DNA of 64,000 nt from Myotis daubentonii (taxonomy: Eukaryota > Chordata > Mammalia > Chiroptera > Vespertilionidae): contig NC_081852.1 of NCBI RefSeq assembly GCF_963259705.1, positions 58,714,859-58,778,858 on the forward strand, given 5' to 3'. Below, piece after piece: positions 1-12,645 of the stretch (the stretch's first letter is position 1; each line of letters starts with the position of its first letter). The notes under the pieces are model-generated. The model was not told where the DNA came from and did no database searches. It was given only the letters and a program-made list of their open reading frames with translations. The position numbers were made by a program, and so were the translations under genes.

Positions 1-24
1 TTTTCTGATGCTTTCTTTTTTAAA

Positions 25-211
25 AATTCCTCACCCGAGGATATGTTTTTATTGATTCTTAGAGAGAGGATGGGAGGAGAAGGAGGAGAAAGAGAGAGAA
101 ACATTGATGTGATCAATTGCCTGCCCTACTTGCCACAACTGGGAATCCAACCCCCGCAACCTTCTGGTGTATGGGAGGATGCTTCAACCATCTGAACCAC
201 CCCGCCAGGGG
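25..211 (-). mobile_element. Ves SINE
   Basis: A minus-strand tRNA-derived bat SINE: the TTTTTATTGATT tail complement, a GA-rich body and the CCCCGCCAGGGGC head complement. It carries the variant 3' end related to CCTCAGGTGAGG. Confidence 0.75.
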
Positions 212-1344
212 CTGATGTTTTCATTTCTTTAGTCTGTAGCAGTGCTTTTTGGTGAATGCTTATGTCTATTGCAAGGTGACCCCTAGAGAAAAATATTTAG
301 GTTGTTTTATTGTCTACCAGGGAAAATGATAAAGTACTGTGTAAACATTCAATAACTTCCTGAGAGTGAAGTTTTACTATCTGAGAATAAGGATTGTAGA
401 CTTTAAACAGTCCACTGTTTGGGAAGGGTGATATGGTCTTACCTCTTCGGTCTTAAAATTACTTCTACTAGACCTTGTGTCTTTGTCTGATATGACGGTG
501 TTATGTAATTTACTGCAGTCTATGCTTCATACTATTTGGAGACTGAGTGACCATGAAAAGATGTTAAAGCATTTGTCATACACATAACATTCACAGCCTG
601 TAAACTGGAGAGAGAGAAATGATATTCTGAATGATGAATACCAGTGAATATTTTTTTGGAGGAGATAACTAGCTATCAATTAGAATTCACAGAAACATGA
701 AAAGTGTTTCTGTTCTTCTTAGTAATTTTTTATAATGAAATTATTTTTAGTATGTCATATGAAGTTAACTTTCTTTGAATGAGAAATTATAGTTATGGAA
801 TGAGATCCACATGATCATATTTTATTAATATACATTCAGTGTATTTTAGAGTTTTGTTCATTTGGTATTGACTTTGAACAAGATTTTGAACTAAAAATAT
901 TTGCTAATAAACACAAATTACCATGACAAAATATAATAGGGCATTTTAATTTAAAAAATTATTAAGTATATTGTAAAAATCTTTGTTTTTGTCATTGTTG
1001 AATAACCAGGTTTTTTTCTAGTGTCTTTACCCTTCAGTTTATTTAAATGACTTACCAGTTTTTATATTCTGAACTACTTTTTACTCCATAATTTAGTATA
1101 TTTCTAATAATCTAGCATTGTTAGGTTGAAGAGGTCTGTATATTTATTTTTATGAACACTTATTTTTATACATGCAAAATAGAAAAGACTCATCTTTCTA
1201 AAATATTTTTTCTCTCTTCTGGGGTTAAAAACAAGAACGACAGGGTCTTGCTAATGGGGCAGATAACAATTTTTGGAATCAGGTTTTACAGATGAAGGAA
1301 GTTTTTGAACATATTTTGTTGTCTACATTGTTAACTGAGATCAA

Positions 1345-1575
1345 TAGTAGCTAATAACAGTTTTATTTATTGAGCATTTTTTTCTGAACCAGACACTGTG
1401 CTAAGCCCTTTATTTGTACTGGTGCATTTCATCCCCACAAACCTCAGGAGGAGGGTTTTGTTATTTTCCTACAGATGAGGAGACTGAGGCATAGAGAAGT
1501 AATATGTCCAAGTTCACAGAGTTAAGAGGCAGAGAGATGGGCTTCTAACCCAGTATGTGACTACAAAGCCAGATA
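1345..1575 (+). repeat. MIR SINE
   Basis: The order of motifs is MIR-like: CACTGTGCTAAGCCCTTTAT, ACAGATGAGGAGACTGAGGC, then TTCACAGAGTTAAGAGGCAG. Confidence 0.7.
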
Positions 1576-4011
1576 GAAACCTCTTAATGCTGACAAACCT
1601 GTTTTATAAACCTTTCTATCTTCTTGACTACAGTTATAGTATTTATAACTTTATGGGTAATATCTGAAATGTGTCTTTCACTGTCATCATCGTTATAGTA
1701 TAGCCTTTATAGAGAATAAAATAGCCTCTCATATGTCAAAGCACGTACACCGAGGGAGGATCTATATAGAAGGAAAAGGTTGATAATGGGACTGCTGGTT
1801 GGTTCTTTGACCCAACACCTATCCCTGACTCTGTCTTGCAAAATTAGTTTATATACTTACAGGGAATGTCACTATGTAATAGATTGACTAGTTGTTTTTC
1901 CCGGTTAGGGTCAGTTTATCAGGTTCCTCTCCTTAAGTTTTTAGAACATCTGCAGTTGGGGAAGGGAATAGATATAGGGTAGATCTTTGTGCAGAAACAT
2001 TGATATGTACGGGATGGGAAGTATTTCAGCCTGTGATGAGCAACCTGAAGCCTTCCTCAGTCTAGCTCTGCATGAGTCCTAGCTCTAATTTCACAGGCAT
2101 CTTTTCAGAGCATATAAAGCGGAGTGGCAATGGTTAGGGAAAAGCCGTTAGGACAACTGCCTTCAAAAAGGGGAGGGGCCTTTGTAGAATCACTGGTTCC
2201 TAGATGCTGTGCTCTGACCAGGCCATAGCCAGCAGAGGCCACGACTTGGCAAAGGCTAGCTTCAGAGGAGAGGAAGTAGGAAGGCCTTTTAGGGTAGAGC
2301 ATGCAGGTGCCAGCAAACGGGGTATCCTGATAGCTTGTTTTTTTTCTGGAACCTGGCTATTTTGGTGCTGCTCCAGGATGCCTAGCTGCATGGCTTCCCA
2401 TAGTCCTACCTGCCCAGCCTAACTCATTTGAGCAAGGAGGCGGAGATGTAAATTCATCACCATATCCCTAGCACCTGGCCCACAGCAGGTCTTATGTAAA
2501 AATTATCTGAATGAATTGAAATAATGCTAGTCCCTGGTCAACCCTTTGTACTTTGAGCAGCAAAGAGATTGTTTGGGAGGTTTAAATGGAGAATGTAAGA
2601 ATAGAAGGCCAGAATGCTGCCTCTCTTACTAACTAAAACTAATTTCTCATTTTATTCAGTAAAGGGGGGAAATTTAACTTTTAAGTCTAAGATTCAAGAA
2701 ATTTATTCTCTTTTGGAATGAAAATAAATGGGACCTGAAGACATTTTTATTTTTCTTATGCAAAAAAAGTTTAATGATTTGGTCCTTGTGATTTATGACA
2801 AAATGAACTGTTGTATTTACAGATAGATAGTAGACTATTGGAAAAATCAAACTAGTTTGGCTGTGCTATTTATTCTCAGAGCTATAGTCTGGTGTGGTTT
2901 TATGGGGGTTTAACTGTTAGATCTTTATAAGCTGTATTACTACCTCTCTTTGCATCTTTTTGTTAACTGTTCTATTCATATTCAAATATGTTTTAAAATA
3001 TCACCTTTTAAAATCTAGCCTTTCAAACGAACACAAGTTTGAGAAGTAACAGCAGTGTCATAGAACCTCTAACAAATAATTAATTACTCCTTAGCTCGTC
3101 TAAATCATCATTATGTGTCAACTTACCATAATTGAATTGAAAAGAACATTTGAGTTAGAGAATGTTTAACAAAATGGAGAAATATTTTTTTTATCAGTAG
3201 TTGTTGATAATAATATATAAATAATATTTTAGAAGTGAGGATAAACACTGAACATTTAGCATTGTAGTACTATTACAAGACACACTGATAGTATCTTAAT
3301 TAAAGCCCATGCTTTGTTAGAATGACTCACTTTCTGGTTGCTGTGAGACCCTTAAAAAAACTGCTCATTCAGAAAAAGCATCTACTCCTGCCTGCTTTCT
3401 TTGGTAAGGCTGGCTGAATGAAATACAGGTTGATTTTAGGTCAGTGTTCCTTCTTTAAGTTACTTCATTTTGATTTCAGGTTCTTTCAAGTTTAACTTTG
3501 CATTTCTTCAACTTGACAGTGGGATATTTAAAAATACATTAACTCGTTATAAATCTTATTCTTTGAATCAGCTTTCATTTACACTGAACTTCAAATTCTA
3601 CAGTTTCTGCAATGGTCAGTATATACCATCTGAAGCAATCATAGCATCAAACTGAAATATTAGGAAATTTTAAACATGCCATATGCTTTTAATTTTAGTA
3701 GTTTACATATATAATGATGATGCTTCACAGTATTATACATTGCTTTTATGGCAGATATAAACATTTTTTTTCCCCTCTGTGGAATAGCTGTGGTGGGCAG
3801 AGTCACAGTTTGCCAGTCTCCCTTCTGGGCAGTGGTGCTTCTTAACTTTCAGGATTTGTCCCTCCTCTGGTAGCTATTGCATTTATTCTCCTTTACACCT
3901 TTCAAAAATTCCCTCATCTCAAAGCAGCAGCCCCCCTTCTCACTTCTAACTACTTTAGTATTCTACTTCTTTCTCCTTGCAAATATATTAAGGCTGAGTT
4001 TCTGTGAAGTC

Positions 4012-4165
4012 ATTTATTCTTTCAACAAACATTTATTGAAGCCCTTCTGCTGGGCATTGTGCTAAAGTGAAAAGATGGTTAAAACACTGTCTACCCTAGC
4101 CGAGGATGTAGTCCAATAGGAGATAGACACGCACAGAAGTCTAGAGTGACAGATACTGTGATAGA
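4012..4165 (+). repeat. L2 LINE 3' fragment
   Basis: AACAAACATTTATTGAAGCC, then GGGCATTGTGCTAAAG and GGAGATAGACACGCACAG follow the L2 3' end order. Confidence 0.5.
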
Positions 4166-4296
4166 GCTATAGAAGACAGTTCTGTCTTGAAGTTCAAGGT
4201 CTCTGTGTGTTTGTTTTTCCGAGATGGTAAAAATTTATTTTTTTTCCAATAAAATGAGAAGGAAGAATACTTTATTTGATTCTGTGAAAATTTCTT

Positions 4297-4437
4297 AAAA
4301 CCCAAAAGGTCAGAAGGATCGTGAGGCCCCGCTTTCACGGTCTGTATTCGTACTGAAAATCAAGATCAAGCGAGCTTTTGCCCTTCTGCTCCACGGGAGG
4401 TTTCTGTCCTCCCTGAGCTCGCCTTAGGACACCTGCA
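4297..4437 (-). pseudogene. 28S rRNA fragment retrocopy with target-site duplication
   Basis: The minus strand reads as 141 nt of 28S rRNA from GCAGGTGTCCTAAGGCGAG to GACCTTTTGGGTTTT, the conserved 3' part around the peptidyl-transferase domain. I see no difference from the mammalian sequence as I remember it. It is flanked by perfect 20-bp direct repeats (TGATTCTGTGAAAATTTCTT) at 4277-4296 and 4438-4457. There is no poly(A). This points to L1-type reverse transcription of an rRNA piece. It is not a functional rRNA gene. Confidence 0.88.
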
Positions 4438-5816
4438 TGATTCTGTGAAAATTTCTTGACGTAGTCTGTGAGAGTTTCTTTCTCTCTATAGGAGTGGAAA
4501 GCCCTGGAAGAAACGGCTCTGTGCACGTATGGACTTTTGTGTGTGTGTCTTGTCAGAAATAACTCTGTATGCTCAGTGCCTTCATTCTAATTAGGTACGC
4601 AAAACACCAAAACAAAGCAAAATGACAGTTTATGAGGATGCCTAGTGCCTACCTGGCTAGACTGAAAGAGTGCAGGTTCTTCCACTCTTTGGTGGTCCTT
4701 GTTTGATCTAGTAGAGTTCTTCGTTTGATCTGATGGTGGGTTTGAAGGCAGAGCTTTTTGTTGGTGAGGCCCTATGGTGGCAAAACTACTATGCAGACAG
4801 TCCTAGATGGGAGAGGATAAGTTAACTTTGGACAAAGTTTTCAGGGAAAGCTAGGAAATTATTTAAATAGCAGCTGGGAGAAAGGTTGCACTTATTTAAT
4901 GAAGGAAGTGCTAATTTTATACATCTTGGTTTAAGAGCTCTAAAGTGAGGAAAGGAAAATACCAATTGTTAGCTCAGCTGTGCTCTGATTTAGTTCTCAG
5001 AAGACTATTTCTGAAAGTTATATCAAAGGACAGTTTTTGGGGGGAGCAGAAGGTGAGAGACATATTTAAACACATTGCTATGTTTCTTGGGTGATGCATT
5101 ATGCATTTATTATTCAAAGATTTATCTAATCCTTGTTTAAACTGGTTGTATTTTCAGCCTCTGTAGGTAATGAGTTTGGAAAGTTGTGACAGGCTGTGCT
5201 TCCTACTTCCCTTCATTTATTCCTAAACACGTGTCTCCTACACTCTTATTCTGAATGTACTGTAATCTCCATACCTCTCATAATTTTATACATTTCCACT
5301 AGGTTTTCCCAGGACCTTTCTACATTGATTGACCTTTCATGAAAATCTTTTTCTTTAGTTATCTTCTGTTCTTTTTTGAATTGCATTGGGTCTTTCTTGA
5401 AATGTGATTATTAGGACTTTATACTTAAGATAAGGAATCAATAATTTTTAGTGTAGATATTATAGAGTTTAAAAACCAATTTCTAATATCCTTCATCATG
5501 ATCAAAAGTTTGTGGGCTCTTTGCTATAATTAGATGCCTGTTTTAATAGAAAAGTCTAGATATTCTTAAGATCACCTTCCTAGATAGTATCTCTTATCTT
5601 TTAAGTACTCTTAGGGTTATTTTTTGAAGTATAATTCTTTGTGCTAGCTTACGCCAGCTCACTGTATTATGAGATCTTTACGCAATTTATGGTACTTTAT
5701 TACATTAAAGAGTTTAAAGTTGTACATGACACAGGTATCATTTTTGAATCAGACTGATAAGATAAAAGTAAACTTACTCATGCATGTTCCATCCAATAAC
5801 CTATAATCACTTAGAC

Positions 5817-6038
5817 CAGTGGTTCTCAACCTTGGCTGCACATTAGAATCACCTGGGAATCTTTTTAAAATCCTAATTTCTGGGCCTCCTCCTCCGGAAA
5901 TTCTGTTTCTTTGTTATGGGGTGGGGCCACAACATTAGTAACAAAGAAACAGAATTTCCGGAGGATGAGGCCCAGAAATTAGGATTTTAAAAAGATTCCC
6001 AGGTGATTCTAATGTGCAGCCAAGGTTGAGAACCATTG
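5817..6038 (+). mobile_element. MER5A-like hAT element forming a 100-bp near-perfect palindrome
   Basis: The ends CAGTGGTTCTCAACCTTGG and CCAAGGTTGAGAACCATTG sit inside perfect 8-bp duplications ACTTAGAC (5809-5816, 6039-6046), typical of hAT. Arms 5817-5916 and 5939-6038 are inverted copies with 98 of 100 matching positions around a 22-nt spacer. Confidence 0.85.
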
Positions 6039-6049
6039 ACTTAGACCAA

Positions 6050-6610
6050 TAGAGTAATTCCCCCTTTATCCGATGTTTCCTGTCCCTCAGTTACAGTTAC
6101 TCCCAGTCAACTGAGGCCTGAAAATATTAAATAGAAAATTCCAGAAATAAGTTATAATTTTAAATTGCACTCTGTTCTGAGAGGTGTGATGAAATCTCAT
6201 ACTGTCCCGTTAGTCACTTAGCAGCCATCTTGGTTATCAGATCAATTGCTGAGGTATGGCAGTGCTTGTGTTCAAAGAACCCTTATTTTACTTATTAATG
6301 GCCACAAAGCGCAGGAGTAGTGGGTGCTGGCAATTCAGATATGCCATAGAAGCTGTAAATTGCTCTCTTTAAGTAAAAAGGTGAAAATTCTCCACTTAGT
6401 AAGGAACGAAAAAATCGTCTGCTGAAGTTGCTAAGATCTATGATAAGAATAAATCTTTTGACCATGAAATCACCTAATTTGTAAATTAAACTTGATCATA
6501 GGTATGTAAGTATAGGGAAAACTATAGTAAATATAGGGTTCCCTACTGTCTGCAGTTTTAGGCATCCACTGTGCCACTCCACCCCTGTAGATAAGGGGAG
6601 GCTACTGTGA
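6050..6610 (+). mobile_element. Tigger-like (Tc1/mariner) DNA transposon relic
   Basis: CCCTTTATCCGATGTTTCC, then AATTCCAGAAATAAGTTATA and a decayed region reminiscent of S-K-K-V-K-I-L. Frames are broken by stops. The family is assigned from memory. Confidence 0.45.
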
Positions 6611-6732
6611 TTCTCCACTTGGCTGTACATTATAATTACCTGGAGGAGCTTTAAAAACACCTATGTCAGGGCCCCACTCCAACCAATTGAGTCAGACTTG
6701 CTGAGGGGTGGGGTATAGACATCAGTATTTTA

Positions 6733-6946
6733 TTTTTTTAAAAAAATATTTTATTGATTTTTCACAGAGAAGAAGGGAGAGGGACAGAGAGCTAGAAATA
6801 TCAATGAGAGAGATCGATCAGCTGCCTCCTGCACGCCCCCTACTGGGATGTGCCCTCAACCAAGGTACATGCCCTTGACCGGAATCGAACCTGGGACCCT
6901 TCAGTCCGCAGGCCAACGCTCTATCCACTGAGCCAAACCGGTTCGG
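6733..6946 (-). mobile_element. Ves SINE
   Basis: A full-length minus-strand copy ending AGCCAAACCGGTTCGGC. It is flanked by CAGTATTTTAT duplications at 6722 and 6947. Confidence 0.9.
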
Positions 6947-6970
6947 CAGTATTTTATAAAGCTCCTAGAT

Positions 6971-7169
6971 CAGTGGTTGGCAAACTGCGGCTCGTGAGCC
7001 ACATGTGGCTCTTTGGCCCCTTGAGTGTGGCTCCTCCACAAAATACCATGTGTGGGCGCACTTGTACAGTGCGATTGAAACTTAGTGGCCCATGCTCAGA
7101 AGTCGGTATTTTGTGGAAGAGCCACACTCAAGGGGCCAAAAAGCCACATGTGGCTCGTGAGCTGCAGTG
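6971..7169 (+). mobile_element. hAT MITE (GTTGGCAAACTGCGG family)
   Basis: It starts CAGTGGTTGGCAAACTGCGG. Perfect duplications TCCTAGAT lie at 6963-6970 and 7170-7177. The right terminal repeat lacks about 13 nt compared with the copy at 14069, so it ended by internal deletion. Confidence 0.85.
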
Positions 7170-8287
7170 TCCTAGATGATGACCATGAACAGCCAGAATG
7201 AGCAAACATTGAATTGGAGTTCACACTGGGAAATCACCAGCTGCTAGAACTTCTAAATTGGATTAGCTTTTTAACTTGCTGCATGCCAGAAAATCATCAC
7301 CATTAGAGTTCAAAGAAATGTATCAAATTTTGCATTTTTAAGATGACACCTGAATCAACTTTATCTGTTTTCCTGGCCAAATTAAATTCTGAGGTTTGAA
7401 GCATGGAAGAGCTAACAATGGGAACTTTCAGTTTCTCATTTTAGAATCTTTTTACTCATCTGTCTGACTTTAGTGTTTGTCTTTTCAGACCAATAATATC
7501 CATTGTCTTTAGCAGGAAATAAAACTTGGGTCTGATTATACCTTGGTACCTTTTTTTTTTTTTTCCCCTAAAACAAACGCAACTGCCCATAAACTTCAGC
7601 AATTGTGAAAAACCCAGGCTTGTTCTTGGGCTGAGGGAGTGCCGTCACTCTGGGCTTTTGGAATGAATGACTCATACTCTCTGCAGGCACCCAGTATTTA
7701 ATCACTTGTTTTCTGTGTACCAGGAAGAGGAGGGCCTATGAAAATAGAAGCCCTATACTGCCAAATGAACCTGGAAGTGTAGACCTAATTGGTCAAGCAA
7801 TTGAGCTTATAACAAAATATTTATGCCTTTTAGTGTATGTTGCTCTATTTCACTAATTAAAGGTTGGCATTATTTGTAAAATGCTATACTTTTGTAATTT
7901 GTAAGCAACTTTTCTCTTTACTATGTGACTTTGATAATCCTAAATTTTAAAACCTACTTGCAAATTTCAAACATTTCTCTTTTGAATTTATCTGCCACAT
8001 TGGGATATACTTTTTGAAGGGAAGATTAGAAAGCAATATGCTTGTTGGAGCAGATCAGTTACATGGCTGTTCTTTGTGGAAGGGTAGTGTAAGGCCACTG
8101 GCCATTTTCTTTGCCATTCCAATGCCTTCTGCCTCCTGAGTAGTGATAGTGTGCATTACTAAGTGCACTTGCTACATATGCGTAGACTAATATCAGTTAC
8201 AGATCTCCTCTATACAGAATCCACTAATGCCAACTGATTCTGCTTGCTTTTTAAAGAGTAACAGATTGGGGGGAGGGGGATGCACAC

Positions 8288-8518
8288 AGCCCTGGTTGGA
8301 TGGCTCAGTTGGTTGGAACATCGTCCTGTATGCCAAAAAAGGTTGTGGGTTTGATTCCTGGTCAGAGAATATAACTAGGTTTCGGGTTTGATCCCTGGTT
8401 GGGACACGTGTGGGAGGCAGCCAATTGATGTTTCTCTCTCACATCAGTGATTCTCTAGTTCTCTCTCTCCCTCTCCCTTCCTCTCTAAAATCAATAAACA
8501 CATTCTTGGGTGAGGTTT
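8288..8518 (+). mobile_element. Ves SINE
   Basis: A plus copy with head GCCCTGGTTGGATGGCTCAG, a duplicated GGTTTGATTCCTGGT box-B-like part and an AAAATCAATAAACACATTC tail. It is directly followed by (AC)n. Confidence 0.85.

Positions 8519-8560
<42 letters not shown>
8519..8560. repeat. (AC)n microsatellite
   Basis: About 20 uninterrupted AC units sit at the 3' end of the Ves SINE, probably grown from its tail. Confidence 0.95.
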
Positions 8561-8562
<2 letters not shown>

Positions 8563-8984
8563 AAGTATGTATCGTGTCCCAGGCACTGTACTGGGCAGCA
8601 AAGGCACATCAGTTCAAAGACACACTGAGCCTCTTTTCTTGTGCCAGTTATATTGCCTGCTTCAGGCCTTCCTCTGTTGTTTTGTGTCTCTTGTCTCTAT
8701 TTTGGTATGAGAAACCATGGGCACCAGCTATAGATTTTAAGATCATTTCCCTTGAATGTTTAGATAAGTCTTTCATTGTGAGAAATCACATGCTCATCAT
8801 TTATTATATTTATTGAAAGATAAATGCTTTTATTAACAATGCTTGTATAGCAGAGATTGTTGTTTTAGGACTTCCTTTAAAAACAATAACAATTTAAGTT
8901 GGTAGCCCTATTAAAAGTCAGTGAAAATAAGCAATTGGTAGAAGTCCATTTTTCATGCTTGCTTTTACTCATTTATTGATTCAT

Positions 8985-9062
8985 TTGGTTCAATAACTAT
9001 TGAATGAATGCCTGCTATGCATCAAACACTGTCCTAGACCTCAGGTATATAGTAGGAAACAA
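8985..9062 (+). repeat. L2 LINE fragment
   Basis: GAATGAATGCCTGCTATGC and CACTGTCCTAGACCTCAGG are L2-like. Confidence 0.45.
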
Positions 9063-9839
9063 AGTAGGCATAGAATTAAATAAACTGATAGAAGGGTTGA
9101 GACTTAGTAATAGTCTGTCTTTTTAATTGGTTAGTTGAAACTTTACATTTATTTTAATATATTAGGAGTTATCTCTTGTGTACCCTTGTTTTCCATTTAT
9201 TGTGCTTTTTCTTTTTATTCTATCACCTTTCCTGTCTTCCTTTGGATATCTCAAATATTTGTTAGGTGCCTCTCTATTGCTGATCAAAAGTTACATATTC
9301 TACTTATATTTTTCTATGGTTTCTTAAAACCCAGTATTTATTTTCACATACATAACTAAAATTTACCAATATCCATGTCTTTTTCCCAGGCATAATTTTA
9401 CCTCCCTTTAGCCTATACTTCTAGATTCCACCCCCCGCCACCCCTGTGTGGGGGGGATTTAGAGGGGAGGAAGCTGGCAGTCATGCTTGATTTGCCATTT
9501 GGATCTGAACCTGAACTGGGTTGCTGGGACTAAGACTGGATGCCTAGTTTTGAGCTGCATCAGAGCTGTGGATCTGTTTCATATTAGAGAAAACAATTTT
9601 GGGGACATATCTAGATATTGAGATTTTCATTAAAAATTTTTACTTCGAGGAGGCTTTCAGGAATCATGGCATTACCATAAGATTTAATAAGTAAAAAAAT
9701 TGAAGTTTTTCTTTTTAGTTTTTTTTTTTTTTTTAAAGCTGTACGTAGATCCTTGAAATAAAAATCTATGGAGAGATTTACTGAGTGGTAAGAACCTAGA
9801 ATTTTAAATGCATATACATTTCCTAACTTGAGCTAAAAG

Positions 9840-10030
9840 TTACTGAACATTTATGTGCCAGACATTGTGCTGGACACTTTCATATAATTCTCTCATTTGA
9901 TCCTTATAAAAACCCTATAAGTTAGTTGAAATTCCCATTTACACAAGAGAAAATAGAACTGAGAGGTCTTCAGAGACTATAGTAGAGCCAGGACTCTTTA
10001 CCTGGGACACTGTATTCAGGCTGTGCCCAC
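9840..10030 (+). repeat. MIR SINE
   Basis: GTGCCAGACATTGTGCTGG and CTCATTTGATCCTTATAAAA follow MIR order. Confidence 0.55.
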
Positions 10031-10859
10031 ATCATGCCTGCACCTCTAGACTCTGTCCAGGCTTCCAGTTCCAGAGTCAGCTCGAGGCTGTCCTTGTACA
10101 CACACTTATCTGGATCTCTGGCTTTAGGCCTGCCCTCTCATGTTCATCCTCTACACACTGACCCTGATGTTCAATCTCAAATGCAAATCTGCCCTGTCTG
10201 GAGGAAACAGCCCTGAACTCACTCTGTTGTCCTCCTGAATGGGTCCCGGTGTAGTTCTTCAGCCGTGTTCTTGCAGCTCCCTGCCTTTTACGTTAGGGTC
10301 CTGCAGAACCAAACTGTCTGGAGTCCTCATTGCATTCGATGCATATTTGAATGCCTTTTATGTATTAAGCAGCCTGATAGATATAGAGCAGACAAGAGCT
10401 TTTTAATGATCCAGATGGGGGAGGTCTAGACCCTGGGCAAAGGTAGTGGCAGTGGGATGGAGAGAAAAGCATCCATCAGATATTGCGGGGATAGAATCAA
10501 TAGGACTCTGAGGAACAAAAGCATTTTGGATGTCACCCACATCCTGCTTGTGCAGCTGGAATGATGGTGAGCTGGAAGTCCCATACAAAAATAAAATGAG
10601 AATATTATACCTGAGAACATTTGGTAGGGAAACTTATGGTGTTAGAGGCATGCTAGAAAGAGCCCTGGACTGAGAACGGGAAATGGTGTTTTGATTTTGA
10701 CAAACTATGTGGTATTGGACAGTCCCTGTGTCTCTGCTAGCCCTGAAGCCTTTACCTGAAGTAGAACAAAGGACTTTAACTTTGCCACTTTAAATAGTGA
10801 GCCCTTCTAACACGATTCACAGCAAATTATCTGACTTTAACTTGCCACTCCATTCTGTG

Positions 10860-11340
10860 TCATACGTTCATTTGTCTACTTAGCATTTTGGAGCCTGCTG
10901 TGTACCGGGCACTGAGGATATAAAGCTAAATGAGAGTAGGTCTTATGAGCTTCCTGTTCTTGATGAGCTTCCTGCTCAGTCAGAGAGACAGACAAGTCAA
11001 TAGTTAGGTGCATTAAGCCAAAATAAGTTGCTGTGATGGAAATCTGAGCAAGGTTCAGGGGAGTCACAGAAGAGATCCTGCTCCGTTCTGCTAGGAGGGT
11101 GGAGAGGGGAATGTGTCAGCGAACACCAGTGACCCTTGCTCTGAGTCTGGAGTGAAGAGCAGGCCGAAGTGGGTGGGGAGCAGCATTCCACACACAGCCT
11201 GTGCACACTTGGGGATGACTGCAGGAAGACCAGGATGCTGGGCGTGGGGAGGCAGGAGGAGGTGCACAGGACCCGCCCATGCAGGGCCTCACAAGCCTTT
11301 CCGAGGAATTTGGACTTAGTTTCTAAAGCTGTGGGGAATA
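10860..11340 (+). repeat. L2-type LINE fragment
   Basis: GTGTACCGGGCACTGAGGAT, GAGAGACAGACAAGTCAATA and GCAGGGCCTCACAAGCC follow L2 3' order. The ORFs here (11113-11393 +, 10997-11371 -) are by-products. Confidence 0.5.
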
Positions 11341-12404
11341 GAAGTAATACAATTGGATTAGCAATGTTCATATTTATCCCTTTTAATACCTAATGTATTT
11401 CCTTCACAATAATAATGGTAGGCAAGCTAGACTTTGGGGCAAAGAACATTATTTGAAATAAAGGCAGTTATTACATCCTGATAGAGCAGTTCACCAGGAA
11501 GATAAAGTAATCCTGAACATAGTCTCAAGTGTAAAACAAAGCTTAAGAAAGAAAAATGGAAAAAAACAGAAAACATGAGAGTTAAAAGAAAACAACAACC
11601 TATTAGGTTTAGCAGTCAAGGAAATTAGCAAATACATAGAGGAGTTGAACAAAATAATCAAACAAGTTGATATAATGAGCCCTAGCCCCAAAATTAAATA
11701 GTGTGTTCAAATGTTTCAGATCCATAGTAAGAAATACTTTAAAAATCATGACCTGTTGAACACATATGTATGTACCAGAAACAAAGGTTTCATAAAATAT
11801 TTCCCTACATGGTACAGTTTTTCTGTTTTCTGCTCTATTCTGTTGTATTGCTGTTAATACTAATTTCATACAAAATTGATTTCATGATCCACTAATGGAT
11901 TGATACCCTTTTTCGTTAAAAATATGCATGCTTTTGAACACACACAGAACATTCACAAATTGACTTTCTGAAGTCTCTTCACCACACCAAGCCTCCACTG
12001 CCTCTCTGTTCCTCTCTGTCCTTCCCCCTGCTAAAGCAAAGTTGACTTGACTCCTATTTTTACTGAATCAAGGCCATCCAATACATCATCTGCTTTTCTT
12101 CTCCATTTCTATATTTAGTCTTTCATCTTTGCTTCTAGACTTAGAAAGAAGTGGTATCCTTCCTTTTCAAAGGTTAACTTTTACACCTGGAATTTTAATG
12201 TCTTAATAATCTTATGTTTTCTTGTCCTCCTTTCATATCTCTGGTTCTTACAGCTAGACATTTGTCCTTGATCATTCCACCATGAATTCAGTCTTAATGG
12301 GTTTAACTGGTTCTCATTTTGAACCTCAAAGATTACCAGTAACTATTATTTTTAGTCTTTATACCACAAAACTTGGTTATTGTTTCAGTTTTTCTAGTTT
12401 TTAA

Positions 12405-12479
12405 TTCTCACCTGAGGATATTTTTCCCATTGATTTTTAGAGAGTGGAAGGGAGGGAGGGAGGATGTGAGGGGAGGGGG

Positions 12480-12539
<60 letters not shown>

Positions 12540-12645
12540 GAAAAGAGGGGAGGAAGAACATTGATGTGAGAGACACATTGATTGGTTGCCTCCCACACAC
12601 ACCACAACTGGGGCCAGGGATTGAACCTGCAACCTATTGAACTAC
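12405..12645 (-). mobile_element. Ves SINE with expanded (GA)n
   Basis: A minus copy whose internal purine tract has grown to about 57 bases of (GA)n at 12480-12536, after G runs. Confidence 0.8.

Larger units (their letters stand above)
6611..7200 (+). mobile_element. MER5A-like relic interrupted by a Ves SINE and an hAT MITE
   Basis: GGCTGTACATTATAATTACC and GGGGTGGGGTATAGACATC resemble a second MER5A relic. It is split at about 6732 by Ves and again at 6970 by an hAT element. Confidence 0.55.

Noticed and set aside
4278..4457. Functional rRNA gene segment
   Set aside because: Only 141 nt of 28S between target duplications; no rDNA unit around it.
6850..7179. 109-residue ORF
   Set aside because: It runs across a Ves SINE and an hAT MITE; purely repeat-derived.
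10997..11393. Overlapping ORFs up to 124 residues on both strands
   Set aside because: The stretch reads as an L2-type repeat; no domain or splice context.
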